Below are positions 35,111 to 43,606 of a DNA stretch of 64,000 bases, piece after piece. The notes below the pieces were generated by a model. It was not told the origin of the DNA. It worked only from the letters and a program-made list of their open reading frames with translations, and made no database searches. The translations under genes and the position numbers were made by a program. Location: assembly GCF_001414055.1 (NCBI RefSeq), contig NZ_CP013002.1, forward strand, positions 3,782,001-3,846,000, read 5' to 3'. Numbering within the stretch: position 1 is the stretch's first letter; each line of letters opens with the position of its first letter. The DNA comes from Caulobacter henricii (GTDB lineage Bacteria > Pseudomonadota > Alphaproteobacteria > Caulobacterales > Caulobacteraceae).

Positions 35111-35212
35111 GCAAACCGGGTGTCTAGATATGCCAATAGCGCCCCAGGCAGGCGCGTCCGCAGACATATAAGCGGTTTCGCGGCCGGAGCGCGCTCGAAA
35201 GTAGGGGAATCC

Positions 35213-35241
35213 GGGTCTTCGTCGCCGCGCGGCGAAGACCC
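35213..35241. terminator. Hairpin between DUF3576 gene and leuS
   Basis: GGGTCTTC at 35213-35220 pairs with GAAGACCC at 35234-35241; the GC-rich centre also pairs with a one-base bulge. No T run follows on the minus strand, so it is at best a weak or Rho-assisted terminator for the DUF3576 gene. Confidence 0.45.
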
Positions 35242-35250
35242 GTCAGGGGG

Positions 35251-35772
35251 TTAGCCCTTGATGTTGGAGAGCCGAAGCTGACGCGCGCGGGTCAGGATCG
35301 CATTTTCGATATCGGTGGCCGTCTGGTCAGCCGCCGGCACATCGGTCCAGCCGCCGGCACCGTCCTTGGCCTGCTTGAACACATTGACGTTCAGGCCGTC
35401 AGCGCGAAGGCGGGTGTCCAGGATATAGATGGTCGCCTTGAAGCGCTCATCGGGCTTTTCCGGGTTCACATACCAGTCGGTGACGATCACGCCGCCATAG
35501 GGATCGGCCGAGGCCAGGGGCATGAAGGCCAGGGTGTCGAGGGTCGCCCGCCACAGATAGCCATTGACGCCGATCGAGCCTTCGCTGGCCGGGGCCTTGC
35601 CGCCGCCGCCGCCCAATCCCTTGAAGGGATTGAAACCGCCCACGTCGTCTTGCGACACGGTCTGGAACACCTTGGGACCCTTGGTGCTGCCGCAGGCCGA
35701 GAGGCCCAGAACCGACAGCGCCAGCATGCCGGCAACGACGCCCCGCAACACTGACCCACGCTCAAACGCCAT
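35251..35772 (-). CDS. DUF3576 lipoprotein
   Basis: The 173-residue precursor has a lipobox, VLGLSACGSTKG, with Cys near residue 27. The rest, from VNGYLWRATLDTLAFMPL through DPYGGVIVTDWYVNPEKPDERFK to ARQLRLSNIKG, matches the DUF3576 family of alphaproteobacterial lipoproteins, found next to leuS in most members. Function is unknown; the neighbouring lptE suggests an envelope role. The ATG at 35772 is used; a matching sigma-73-type promoter lies 67-93 bp upstream. Confidence 0.88.
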   Translation of the reverse strand: MAFERGSVLRGVVAGMLALSVLGLSACGSTKGPKVFQTVSQDDVGGFNPFKGLGGGGGKAPASEGSIGVNGYLWRATLDTLAFMPLASADPYGGVIVTDWYVNPEKPDERFKATIYILDTRLRADGLNVNVFKQAKDGAGGWTDVPAADQTATDIENAILTRARQLRLSNIKG

Positions 35773-35838
35773 AGTATCTCGCTCCAATGTCTCGCCGGCG
35801 CGATCGCGCAATCTGGCGCGCCCCCGCGGCCGGAGCCG

Positions 35839-35865
35839 GTCTATAGCATGGCCGCGCTGCCTCAA
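35839..35865 (-). promoter_or_regulatory. Sigma-73-type promoter for the DUF3576 gene
   Basis: On the minus strand TTGAGGC (35865-35859) and GCTATAGAC (35847-35839) are 11 bases apart, close to the Caulobacter housekeeping consensus TTGACGS-N10-14-GCTANAWC. The predicted transcript starts about 60 bases before the ATG at 35772. Confidence 0.6.
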
Positions 35866-36036
35866 AACAGGAATCGCGTGACTGGTCCGCCACAGGCGCC
35901 GCCTGAATCGCATTCATCGTCCGATTGTGCGACCAAACGCCGGTTGACCACGTTAGGGTCAGGCCATTAAGCGATCATAAGGGCGCACATTCTACAGTCG
36001 GGATGTGTGTGGTTTGGGACAGGCGACAAGACAGTG

Positions 36037-36447
36037 ATGACCGCGACGCGTTTCATTACAGCCGGTGCAGCGGCGCTGATCCTGACGGGATCGGCGACGA
36101 TCGCACAGGCGCAGGTCAAGACTCGCGCCGCTACGCCTGACTTTACCGTGAAGAACGACTTCACCAGCAACCCGAAGGGCGTGTTCAGCCCGCAGGACTC
36201 CCGCAAGACCCTGCAGTGGGACGCCAAGAAGGGCAAATGGGGCCTGAAGCTGGGTCTCGACCAGCCGCTGGGCCGCGAAATGGAACTCAAGGACGTCGAG
36301 GCCGGTGCCTATTTCAAGGTCACCCCGTCCATTCGCGTCGGTGGTGCGGTGGCCCTCGGCGACAACAATCCCGCCCTAGCCGCCCGCAAGGCCGAGCCAG
36401 TTGAGCCCGCGCCGCGCGTCCGCCTCGAAACCGCGTTCAAGTTCTAA
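36037..36447 (+). CDS. ntrZ: NtrZ family periplasmic regulatory protein
   Basis: The 136-residue precursor has a signal peptide (MTATRFITAGAAALILTGS ... AQAQ). The mature part carries LQWDAKKGKWGLKLGLDQPLG, AGAYFKVTPSIRVGGAVALG and a C-terminal APRVRLETAFKF, the pattern of Caulobacter NtrZ. NtrZ is a periplasmic protein that restrains the sensor kinase NtrY. Its location five genes from parB matches C. crescentus. The start at 36037 is ATG (a GTG is directly before it); no strong Shine-Dalgarno is seen. Its TAA overlaps the stop of the convergent thiE gene. Confidence 0.8.
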   Translation: MTATRFITAGAAALILTGSATIAQAQVKTRAATPDFTVKNDFTSNPKGVFSPQDSRKTLQWDAKKGKWGLKLGLDQPLGREMELKDVEAGAYFKVTPSIRVGGAVALGDNNPALAARKAEPVEPAPRVRLETAFKF

Positions 36448-37070
36448 CTCAGCAACGCGTCGACGGCCGCCAGGCCAACGATTCCCGTCCCTTCCAGCTG
36501 TTCAACTGTTTCCGCCCGGATTCCGCCCAGGGCGTAGATCGGTGTGTCAGTCATCCCGACCCATCGCCGAAGACCCTCCACGCCCAGGGGTGTTCCGGCT
36601 GACGGGCTGTTGCTGGCGAAAACCGGCGAAACGAACAGCGCATCTGCGCCCAGGGCGCTGGCGGTTCCGACAGCCTCCGCATCATGGGCCGCCTGGGTCA
36701 GCAGCCAGTCGGATCGCCTCGCCCGGATGGCCGGGGCCGTGTTTCCGAGCCTCTGCGGCAAGTGAAGTCCGTCTGCCCCGATCGTCTCGGCCAGGTCCTC
36801 ATCCGCGCCGACCAGCAGGAGAAGACCTCTCCGGTCGGCGATACGCCTTAGCCTGTGGCCCTGATCGACGGCATGGGCCGCGCCAAAGGCCCTGAACACC
36901 ACCGCAGCATGCCTCGGCAGGCGCTCGGCGACGGACTCGGGGTCCGGCACCCTGGCCGGGTCGGTGAAGAAAACCAGGCTCGGCAGCACAATTCCCCGCA
37001 CCGTCCTTGGCGCAAGGGTTCTGGCCGTCCTAGACAGGGCCTCCAGTTCACCGCCGGTCTTCACGATCAT
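36444..37070 (-). CDS. thiE: Thiamine phosphate synthase / TenI-like protein
   Basis: The 208-residue TIM-barrel protein has VFFTDPARVPDP at the first strand, GADGLHLPQ, ALGADALFVSPVFASNSPSAGTPLG with the phosphate-binding Thr, and YALGGIRAETVEQL near the end. ThiE joins HMP-PP and thiazole phosphate; some paralogues are TenI isomerases, and the missing KxxR residues near the middle make the exact activity uncertain. GGAGG stands upstream of the ATG at 37070. That ATG interlocks with the yggS start on the other strand (CATG). Confidence 0.82.
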   Translation of the reverse strand: MIVKTGGELEALSRTARTLAPRTVRGIVLPSLVFFTDPARVPDPESVAERLPRHAAVVFRAFGAAHAVDQGHRLRRIADRRGLLLLVGADEDLAETIGADGLHLPQRLGNTAPAIRARRSDWLLTQAAHDAEAVGTASALGADALFVSPVFASNSPSAGTPLGVEGLRRWVGMTDTPIYALGGIRAETVEQLEGTGIVGLAAVDALLS

Positions 37071-37737
37071 GTCAGACGCCTCCCAAACCAGCCCCCTGGC
37101 CTCAATCCGGGCCCGCATTGCTGCGGCCGAGGTTGCGGCCGGTCGTGCACCGGGCTCGGTCACGCTGGTGGCTGTGTCCAAGACCCAGCCCTGGGACCAT
37201 ATCGCCCCGGTTCTGGCGGCTGACCAGACGGTGTTTGGCGAAAATCGTGTCCAGGAGGCGATGGAGCGCTGGGCGCCGCATCGTACCGGCCTGGAACTGC
37301 GGCTGATCGGACCACTGCAGACCAACAAGGCGCGCGAAGCCGTCGGCTTCTTTGATGTCCTTGAAACCCTGGACCGCGAAAAGCTGGCCCGCGTTCTGGC
37401 TGACGAAATCCAGCGCCAGGGCCGGGCGATCCGCCTCTATATCCAGGTCAATATCGGGCAAGAGCCGCAGAAGGCCGGCATCGCCCCGGCCGAGGCTGAC
37501 GCCTTCATCGCCGCCTGTCGCGGGCCCTACGGCCTGTCGGTCGAGGGCCTGATGTGCATTCCGCCCGCCGAGGATGATCCCGCGTCCCATTTCGCCGCCC
37601 TGAGGGCCATTGCGCAGCGCAACGGCGTCGAGAAGCTGTCCATGGGCATGAGCGACGACTTCGAGACCGCGATTGCCCAGGGGGCCACCTCGGTGCGGGT
37701 GGGCTCGGCGATCTTTGGGGTCCGCGCGCCGCAGTGA
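37069..37737 (+). CDS. yggS: YggS family PLP homeostasis protein
   Basis: The protein binds PLP and buffers its level (PLPBP/PROSC family). The 222-residue product starts MSDASQTSPLASIRARIAAA; the PLP Lys is in VAVSKTQPWDHI near residue 40, and LSMGMSDDFETAIAQGATSVRVGSAIFG is the family C-terminus. The start codon shares two bases with the thiE start on the opposite strand, and no Shine-Dalgarno precedes it, so the transcript may be leaderless or begin inside thiE. An earlier in-frame start at 36964 would overlap thiE by 100 bases. Confidence 0.92.
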   Translation: MSDASQTSPLASIRARIAAAEVAAGRAPGSVTLVAVSKTQPWDHIAPVLAADQTVFGENRVQEAMERWAPHRTGLELRLIGPLQTNKAREAVGFFDVLETLDREKLARVLADEIQRQGRAIRLYIQVNIGQEPQKAGIAPAEADAFIAACRGPYGLSVEGLMCIPPAEDDPASHFAALRAIAQRNGVEKLSMGMSDDFETAIAQGATSVRVGSAIFGVRAPQ

Positions 37738-37788
37738 GAAGCGGTCCGGGCCAAAGGTCTCTTGGGGCACCCCTGCGGGGCGAAACCC

Positions 37789-38784
37789 TTAACCGGGCAC
37801 CGAAGACGCTTTGCGGAATTGCTGGGGCGTAAGCCCTGTCTCGAGTTTGAACGCCCTGTTGAAGGGACCGATAGAGCCAAAGCCGCAATCATAGGCGATC
37901 GTGAGAATGGGCAGGTGCTCGTAGGCGGGATCCGCCAACTGCCGTTTGGCCTCCGTGATGCGGAAATGGTTGGCCATCTGGTTGAAGTTGCGAAAGCCCA
38001 GGGGCCCCGTGATGCAAGCCGTGATCTTGTAGTCGGGTTCGCCGAGGCGGCGGGCCACATCCGCCACTTTCAAACTCTGGCGGGTGTAGAGGCCGTCCTG
38101 CACCATCAACTGCCGAAGCGCCGGGGCCAGGCCGTTGGCGTCGCTCGTTCTATCGCGCTGCCGTTCCGGACGGGTGACCGACAGGGGATGTCGATGGCGA
38201 TACCAGATGGCCGCCCCCATCCCCAGCAGAGAGAAGATGGCACAGGCGGTTCTGATGGCCATCCGCTCCTGCGCGGTCAGCTCGCCGGCCGGGGCACCGC
38301 TCACCCAGATGACCGCAATGGCCAGCGAGGCCAGGTAGCCGGCCATAAAGGTCAGGCGAAAGCCTTGCTCGCCCCGATTCAGGCTCGAGTTCAGGCCCTT
38401 CAAGGGTTCGATGGCGGCCAGCAGGAGGAGGGCCGAGCTGACCAGCTCGCCCAGATTGCCAACCATGCGGGGCAGGGGTCCGGCACTCGCGCCTGACCAG
38501 CGCAGGACGGCGCCGGACGCCACCAGGATCAGAACCAGCCCCAGCGGCCACAGTTCCCGCCGGGGCCTGGCAGGCTGAAAAAGGGCGCGGACCAAGAGCC
38601 ACGACCAGCCGCAGGTCGCGTCGCCCGCGACCGCGACCAGTTCGGAAACCAGGCCCAGGCGGCGCCCGATGATCTGGCTGAGACAGAATGCACCCACGGC
38701 AGCGGCGAAGAGCGCGCCATAGAGGAGCGTATCGTCTGGACGCCCTCCGCTGCGCGGCGTCGTGCCCAGGCCCTCAGCGCGCAT
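37789..38784 (-). CDS. AraC family regulator with membrane-embedded N-terminus
   Basis: The 331-residue protein has about six hydrophobic helices in the first 200 residues (for example LLYGALFAAAVGAFCLSQIIG and LGLVLILVASGAVLRWSG) and an AraC/XylS DNA-binding domain at the end (LKVADVARRLGEPDYKITACI and ILTIAYDCGFGSIGPFNRAFK). This architecture, a membrane sensor fused to AraC, occurs in Caulobacterales and their relatives. The ATG at 38784 has AGGGG upstream. It is divergent from the DUF2306 gene, its likely target. Confidence 0.88.
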   Translation of the reverse strand: MRAEGLGTTPRSGGRPDDTLLYGALFAAAVGAFCLSQIIGRRLGLVSELVAVAGDATCGWSWLLVRALFQPARPRRELWPLGLVLILVASGAVLRWSGASAGPLPRMVGNLGELVSSALLLLAAIEPLKGLNSSLNRGEQGFRLTFMAGYLASLAIAVIWVSGAPAGELTAQERMAIRTACAIFSLLGMGAAIWYRHRHPLSVTRPERQRDRTSDANGLAPALRQLMVQDGLYTRQSLKVADVARRLGEPDYKITACITGPLGFRNFNQMANHFRITEAKRQLADPAYEHLPILTIAYDCGFGSIGPFNRAFKLETGLTPQQFRKASSVPG

Positions 38785-38837
38785 GGAACCCCTGTTCCTC
38801 AAGCCGGCCGCTCATGAGCAAGCTCCAAAAAACCTGA

Positions 38838-38853
38838 CCGATTTCCAAATCGG
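38838..38853. promoter_or_regulatory. Candidate operator between AraC and DUF2306 genes
   Basis: CCGATTT-CC-AAATCGG is a perfect 7-bp palindrome with a two-base spacer in the 134-bp divergent gap. AraC proteins often bind direct repeats rather than palindromes, so another factor may use it. Confidence 0.4.
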
Positions 38854-38918
38854 CGAGAACGTCGCTGTGAAAACCCGCACGCCTTGGCCGATCGCAATCC
38901 GCCGAGAGTAGAACGAAC

Positions 38919-39746
38919 ATGACGACAGCAGAACTTGCAATTCCATCGAAGACCGCTTCGCCGGGCGAAGCCCTTCTGAGGCGAGCTGGCGTGGCCTGGT
39001 TCCTGGTCGCCGCAGCCGGCCAGGGTGCCTTCATCTGGATGATCATCGCCCACTATGGTCGCAGGACCATGGCCGGCGATCTGGCCGGGTGGAACGACAA
39101 GCCCATCATCAAGGGCTACGTCTCCGCCGATGACCTGGGCAACCTCATGTTCGCGGTCCATGTGCTGCTGGCGGCGGTGGTGACGCTTGGTGGACTCTTG
39201 CAACTTGTACCGGCGATCCGTCGAAAGCTGCCCGCCTTGCATCGCTGGAACGGACGGCTGTTCTTCATCATCGCCTATGTGATGGCCCTCGGCGGGTTCT
39301 GGCTGACCTGGGTGCGGCCCACCTATCTTTCGCTGATTTCGGCGGTTTCGGTTTCCCTCAATGGTGTGCTGATCCTGGTCTTTGCCGGTCTGGCCTGGCG
39401 GTTTGCCGTGACGCGGAAGTTCGAGGCCCATCGCCGCTGGGCCATGCGCGCCTTCATGGTCGTCAATGGCGTCTGGTTCCTGCGTGTCGCCATCATGGGC
39501 TGGGTGGTCGTGTCTGGCGGCGGTCTAGGCATGAACCGCACGCTATCGGGACCGGCCGATATCGTGCTGCAGTTCGGGTCCTACCTGATCCCTCTGGCAG
39601 TGCTTGAGGTCTATCTTCGCGCCCAGCGCAGCGCGCGCCCCATTGTCAAAAGGCTCGCGGCGGGACTGGTGATCGCGATGACCGTCGTCACCGCGGTCGG
39701 TGGGGTCGGTGCCACCCTGTTCATGTGGGGGCCTTACATGAAGTGA
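38919..39746 (+). CDS. DUF2306 membrane protein
   Basis: The 275-residue protein has about seven transmembrane helices. The region LMFAVHVLLAAVVTLGGLLQLVP ... LHRWNGRLFFIIAYVMALGG and HRRWAMRAFMVVNGVWFLRVAIMGW carries His residues spaced in the way seen in DUF2306 proteins, which resemble b-type heme proteins. Function is unknown. It is divergent from the AraC membrane regulator and probably controlled by it. Confidence 0.85.
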   Translation: MTTAELAIPSKTASPGEALLRRAGVAWFLVAAAGQGAFIWMIIAHYGRRTMAGDLAGWNDKPIIKGYVSADDLGNLMFAVHVLLAAVVTLGGLLQLVPAIRRKLPALHRWNGRLFFIIAYVMALGGFWLTWVRPTYLSLISAVSVSLNGVLILVFAGLAWRFAVTRKFEAHRRWAMRAFMVVNGVWFLRVAIMGWVVVSGGGLGMNRTLSGPADIVLQFGSYLIPLAVLEVYLRAQRSARPIVKRLAAGLVIAMTVVTAVGGVGATLFMWGPYMK

Positions 39747-39793
39747 CGGCGAGCGCGCCCAGCCGGACTCCGGGTCCGGCGCACGGGGCTCGC

Positions 39794-40300
39794 CTAGATC
39801 CCGATCTCCACCGCATCCCCGGGCTGGGCCGTGGCCAGAAGGGCCTCCAGATCCGCCCGCGCCAGGGCGACGCAGCCTTCGGTGCCGGAAAAGTCCTCGC
39901 GGGCCAGATGCAGGAAGATCGCCGAGCCCATGCCGGGAACCGGCGGATCATCGTTGTGGGCCAGGATGCCGACCAGGTCATAGACGTGATCGTCGCGCCA
40001 GAGCCGCTCGGCGCTGGCGGCATAGGGCAGCTTGACCGGGCGATTATAGGCCGGATCGCCCGGAGCGTCGCACCAGCCGTCGTCCGGGGCCATGGGGCGA
40101 ACGGGCAGGGCGGTGGTCGGCCCGTCTGGATAGACGTCTGGGCGATAGAGGATTTCGCGGATCAGCCAGACGCCGGCGGGGCTCCTGTTGTCGCCCTCGC
40201 GCTTGTCGGCGGCGGCAATGACGCCGGCCTTGCCCAGGGCGCAGCGGACGGCGCGTCCGTTGATGTCAATCTGGCCGTCAGGGCGGGCCTTGAAGATCAT
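39794..40300 (-). CDS. L,D-transpeptidase family protein (YkuD domain)
   Basis: The 168-residue product from MIFKARPDGQIDINGRAVRCALGKAGV to AVEIGI is a single YkuD domain. The active-site Cys and His appear in IFLHLAREDFSGTEGCVALARADLEALL, near residues 130-150. No signal peptide is seen, as in many short cytoplasmically annotated family members. The earlier frame (to 40663) is antisense to cenR and not real. It is divergent from cenR, with 61 bp between starts. Confidence 0.88.
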   Translation of the reverse strand: MIFKARPDGQIDINGRAVRCALGKAGVIAAADKREGDNRSPAGVWLIREILYRPDVYPDGPTTALPVRPMAPDDGWCDAPGDPAYNRPVKLPYAASAERLWRDDHVYDLVGILAHNDDPPVPGMGSAIFLHLAREDFSGTEGCVALARADLEALLATAQPGDAVEIGI

Positions 40301-40361
40301 TGTCGCCTTCTCCGCTCCCAAGGGTTGTCGCGAGGGGTCGCACCGGTGCATGTTCCGCCAT

Positions 40362-41048
40362 ATGGCGCAACGCAAGACCCTTTTGCTGATCGACGACGAC
40401 GACGACCTGCGGGGCGCGTTGGCTGAACAGCTTGCCCTGCACGAAGAGTTCGCGGTGGCCGAGGCCGCCACGGCGGGCGAGGGCGTGCGGATGGCGCGCG
40501 AGATCAAGCCCGATCTCGTGCTGCTGGATGTCGACCTGCCCGACATGGACGGCCGCGAGGCCTGCCGGCTGATGCGCAAGAACGGGGTCATGGCCCCAGT
40601 GATCATGCTGACGGCGGCGGCCAGCGACTCAGACACCATTCTGGGCCTGGAATCCGGGGCCAATGACTATGTCACCAAGCCCTTCCGTTTCGGGGTGCTG
40701 CTGGCCCGCATCCGTGCCCAGTTGCGCAGCTACGAGGCCTCGGAAGACGCCCTGTTCCGCATCGGCCCCTACGAGTTCCGCCCCTCGGCCAAGCTCCTGG
40801 TCGACGAGAAGCAGAAAAAGGTGCGGTTGACCGAGAAGGAAACCAATATCCTCAAATACCTCTATCGCGCCGGCTCAAAGCCGGTCTCGCGCGAGGAACT
40901 GCTGACCGAGGTCTGGGGCTACAACGCCGGGGTCACCACCCACACCCTGGAAACCCACGTCTATCGCCTGCGCCAGAAGATCGAGCCGGATCCGACCGTG
41001 GCCAAGATCCTGATCACCGAAATGGGCGGCTACCGGCTGCAGCCCTAG
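40362..41048 (+). CDS. cenR: Response regulator CenR (OmpR/PhoB family)
   Basis: In Caulobacter CenR is an essential OmpR-type regulator of envelope integrity, paired with the kinase CenK elsewhere in the chromosome. The 228-residue protein has a receiver domain (acidic DDDDD at residues 10-14, phosphoacceptor Asp in LVLLDVDLPDMDG near 53, Lys in YVTKPF) and a winged helix (from RIGPYEFRPSAKLL to TEMGGYRLQP). The gene neighbourhood (parB ... ntrZ, thiE, yggS, ldt, cenR) matches C. crescentus, which supports the symbol. No kinase gene lies nearby. The ATG at 40362 is preferred over 40350. Confidence 0.85.
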   Translation: MAQRKTLLLIDDDDDLRGALAEQLALHEEFAVAEAATAGEGVRMAREIKPDLVLLDVDLPDMDGREACRLMRKNGVMAPVIMLTAAASDSDTILGLESGANDYVTKPFRFGVLLARIRAQLRSYEASEDALFRIGPYEFRPSAKLLVDEKQKKVRLTEKETNILKYLYRAGSKPVSREELLTEVWGYNAGVTTHTLETHVYRLRQKIEPDPTVAKILITEMGGYRLQP

Positions 41049-41125
41049 GCCATTCGGAGCCAAAACCTCGGCCTCAAGCAGGCTTGGAGCCAGCGCGCCT
41101 GGAGCGCCAGAGACCCAAAGAAAAA

Positions 41126-41157
41126 CCCCGGTCGCATCGCTGCGCCGGGGCTTTTTT
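41126..41157 (+). terminator. Intrinsic terminator after cenR
   Basis: CCCCGG-T-CGCA pairs with TGCG-CCGGGG around TCGC (41126-41150), then CTTTTTT. Five A precede it, so it may also end transcription from secB on the minus strand. Confidence 0.92.
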
Positions 41158-41179
41158 GTTTCGGTGGAGGGTCGGACGC

Positions 41180-41674
41180 CTAGGCGTTGCCGACCATCAC
41201 GCCTTCGGCCTGGGCCTTGCGGGCGGCATAGACGCCGGCGAAGTCGATCGGGTCGATCAGGAAGGGGGGGAAGCCGCCTTCGCTGGTGACGTCGGCGATC
41301 AGGCGACGGGCAAACGGGAACAGGAAGCGCGGGCACTCGATCAGCAGGACCTGCTCCAGATCGGCTTCCGTCACGCCCGAGATGTGGAACAGGCCGCCAT
41401 AGACGACTTCCACATGGAAAACGGCCTGGTCTTCGCGGGTCGCGCGGGCCGACAGCTTCAGGTCCACCTCGAACAGGCCGTCGGTGCGGCCGCGGGCATT
41501 CATTTCGACGCCCATATCGATGGCCGGCTGGGCCGTGCCTGCCCGCAGACTGTCGGGCGCATGCGGGCTCTCGAACGAGAAGTCGCGCACGAACTGGGCC
41601 ATGATGCGGATGCCCGATTGAGCGGCCGCGTTGTCGTCTGCAAGCGCCTCAGGGGCGGCGGTCGTGTCGGTCAT
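41180..41674 (-). CDS. secB: Protein-export chaperone SecB
   Basis: SecB holds preproteins unfolded for SecA. The 164-residue protein has an acidic/polar N-terminus and the family core [28 protein letters not shown] and [36 protein letters not shown]. It is convergent with cenR. In many relatives fxsA lies between secB and timA, but not here. Confidence 0.96.
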   Translation of the reverse strand: MTDTTAAPEALADDNAAAQSGIRIMAQFVRDFSFESPHAPDSLRAGTAQPAIDMGVEMNARGRTDGLFEVDLKLSARATREDQAVFHVEVVYGGLFHISGVTEADLEQVLLIECPRFLFPFARRLIADVTSEGGFPPFLIDPIDFAGVYAARKAQAEGVMVGNA

Positions 41675-41841
41675 TAGGAATAAATCCGTACTCGGCGTCT
41701 AAAAAGGCCGCTAGGAGAGAGCGGCGCTGCTAACACGCGGGCGGCCTTGGTGCAACGCCAGGCGCCTTACGCGAGAGCTCGCCTCACCTATATAGACATG
41801 GCGACCAGTCTGTCGAAGCAGCCGCGGATAACCAAGTGCTT

Positions 41842-42438
41842 ATGCAAATTCTCGTCCTTGCCGTCATCGCCGCCGTGGTCCTGTACCAGCTCTACGCCAC
41901 ACTCGGGCGTCGGGTGGGGCGTCAGCCCGAGGATGCGCCGGCGACCGGGGCCAGAACCGTTCCGGCACCGGCCGGGCCGGCCGAAGCCATCGCCGCCGGG
42001 CCCCTCGAAGGCGTCGCGGCCCTGCGCGCGCGCCAGCCCGACTTCAACACCGCCCATTTCCTGAGCGGGGCCCGCTCGGCCTATGAGATGATCGTCAAGG
42101 CCTTCGCTGTCGGTGATCGCGAAACCCTCAAGCCGCTGCTGGCCGACGACGTCATGGCCAATTTCGAGGCGGCGATCGTGGCCCGCGAGGCCGAGGGTCG
42201 CAGCGAGACGGTCGAGATGATGTCGCCACCGCGGGTCGATCTCGACACGGTCGCGGTGGTCGGCGACACCGCCCGGGCCGTCGTGCGGATTCTGGCCGAG
42301 GTTCGCGCCAGGACCACCAGCACCGAGGGCGACGCAGTGGATGACCGCCGCACCGCCGAGCTCTGGACCTTTGAACGTTCTCTGAAATCGACCAATCCGA
42401 ACTGGATCCTGGTCCACGTCGCCGCCGCCGAAGCCTGA
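41842..42438 (+). CDS. timA: Tim44/TimA family adaptor protein
   Basis: The 198-residue protein starts with one transmembrane helix (MQILVLAVIAAVVLYQLYATLG), a Pro/Ala-rich linker, and then a Tim44-like domain (FLSGARSAYEMIVKAFAVGDRETLKPLLADDV and LWTFERSLKSTNPNWILVHV). Tim44 homologues in alphaproteobacteria are membrane-anchored and may assist protein translocation or assembly. The ATG at 41842 is used; a GTG lies two codons upstream. It overlaps mltA by one base. Confidence 0.85.
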   Translation: MQILVLAVIAAVVLYQLYATLGRRVGRQPEDAPATGARTVPAPAGPAEAIAAGPLEGVAALRARQPDFNTAHFLSGARSAYEMIVKAFAVGDRETLKPLLADDVMANFEAAIVAREAEGRSETVEMMSPPRVDLDTVAVVGDTARAVVRILAEVRARTTSTEGDAVDDRRTAELWTFERSLKSTNPNWILVHVAAAEA

Positions 42439-43604
42439 TGCTGCAGAACGGTCTGATCGCTGTCGCAGCCGCCCTGACCCTGGCGGCCTGCGCAACCACG
42501 ACACCGACCCCGGTGGCCACCGGTCCCGTCGCGCCCCCGGTCCTGCCCGGTGCGAGCCCGACCCCGGCGTCTGCGAATCCTGTCCCGACCCTGCAGGCCC
42601 TGGCTTTTGGCACCCTGGCGGGCTGGACCGAAGAGGACCACCTGGCGGCTCTGGATGCCTTCCGGGCCGGCTGCGGTGTGGCGCGCGAGCCTGACATGGC
42701 CCGGGTCTGTCGTCTGGCCCGTACCGACGGACCGCGCGATGAACTGGGGGCACGTCTGTTCCTGGAAGCCAATTTCAGACCCCAGGCGGTAGGGGATCAG
42801 GGCCTGCTGACCGCCTATTTCGCGCCGAAATACGAGGCCCGCCTGTCGCGTTCGGACGAGTTCAGCGCGCCGGTGCGGGGGCTTCCGGCGGATCTGGTCA
42901 TGCTCGACCTTGGGGCCTTCGAACCGTCCCTGGCGGGCAAGAAGGTCAGCGGCCGGGTCAGGGCCGGCAAGTTCGAGCCCTATCCGGACCGCAAGGCCAT
43001 CGAGGCCTCGCCCGCCGACAAGCCCCTGGCCTGGATGCGGCCGGAAGAGCTGTTTTTCCTGCAAATTCAGGGGTCGGGCGTTCTGGTCACACCGGACGGT
43101 CGCCGACAGCGGGCCGCCTTCGCCGGCGGCAATGGCAAGCCCTTTGTCGGCATCGCCACGGCCATGCGCGACCGGGGCCTTCTGACCGACAACAATACCT
43201 CTGGTGACGCGATCCGCACCTGGCTGGCCGACAATCGCGGCCCGAGGGCTGACGAGATCATGCAGCTGAACCCGCGCTACATCTTCTTCAAGCTGTCGGA
43301 CGACGACGGCCAGGAGGCCGTGGGCTCGGCCGGCATACCCCTGCCGGCGGGCCGGGCCATCGCCGTTGATCCCAGCCGTCACGCCATGGGCGGCCTCTAC
43401 TGGCTGGACGCCGCAGCCCCAAAGCTGGCGGGTGCCTTCCCCGCCTATCGCCGTCTGGCTGTGGCTCTGGACGTGGGCGGAGCCATCAAGGGCGAGGTGC
43501 GGGCCGATCTCTATACCGGCAGCGGCCCCACCGCCGGCATCGAGGCCGGTCGCGTGCGCCATGACCTGCGGATGTACCGCCTGGTTCCGATCCCGAAATC
43601 CTAG
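42438..43604 (+). CDS. mltA: Membrane-bound lytic murein transglycosylase A (MltA)
   Basis: MltA cleaves peptidoglycan between MurNAc and GlcNAc. The 388-residue lipoprotein has the lipobox ALTLAACATT (Cys near 18), a Pro/Ala/Thr linker and the MltA and 3D domains: LTAYFAPKYEARLS, EELFFLQIQGSGVLV near residue 215, and IAVDPSRHAMGGLYWLDA towards the end with catalytic Asp. The start overlaps the timA stop (TGATG). It precedes smr by two bases. Confidence 0.93.
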   Translation: MLQNGLIAVAAALTLAACATTTPTPVATGPVAPPVLPGASPTPASANPVPTLQALAFGTLAGWTEEDHLAALDAFRAGCGVAREPDMARVCRLARTDGPRDELGARLFLEANFRPQAVGDQGLLTAYFAPKYEARLSRSDEFSAPVRGLPADLVMLDLGAFEPSLAGKKVSGRVRAGKFEPYPDRKAIEASPADKPLAWMRPEELFFLQIQGSGVLVTPDGRRQRAAFAGGNGKPFVGIATAMRDRGLLTDNNTSGDAIRTWLADNRGPRADEIMQLNPRYIFFKLSDDDGQEAVGSAGIPLPAGRAIAVDPSRHAMGGLYWLDAAAPKLAGAFPAYRRLAVALDVGGAIKGEVRADLYTGSGPTAGIEAGRVRHDLRMYRLVPIPKS

Positions 43605-43606
43605 CC

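Noticed and set aside
32987..35254. 755-codon open frame on the plus strand opposite leuS
   Set aside because: leuS on the minus strand has the HIGH and KMSKS motifs and normal length; the plus-strand product has antisense composition only.
36444..37070. TPP riboswitch for thiE
   Set aside because: The thiE start interlocks with yggS, leaving no untranslated leader, and no THI-box-like sequence was seen around it.
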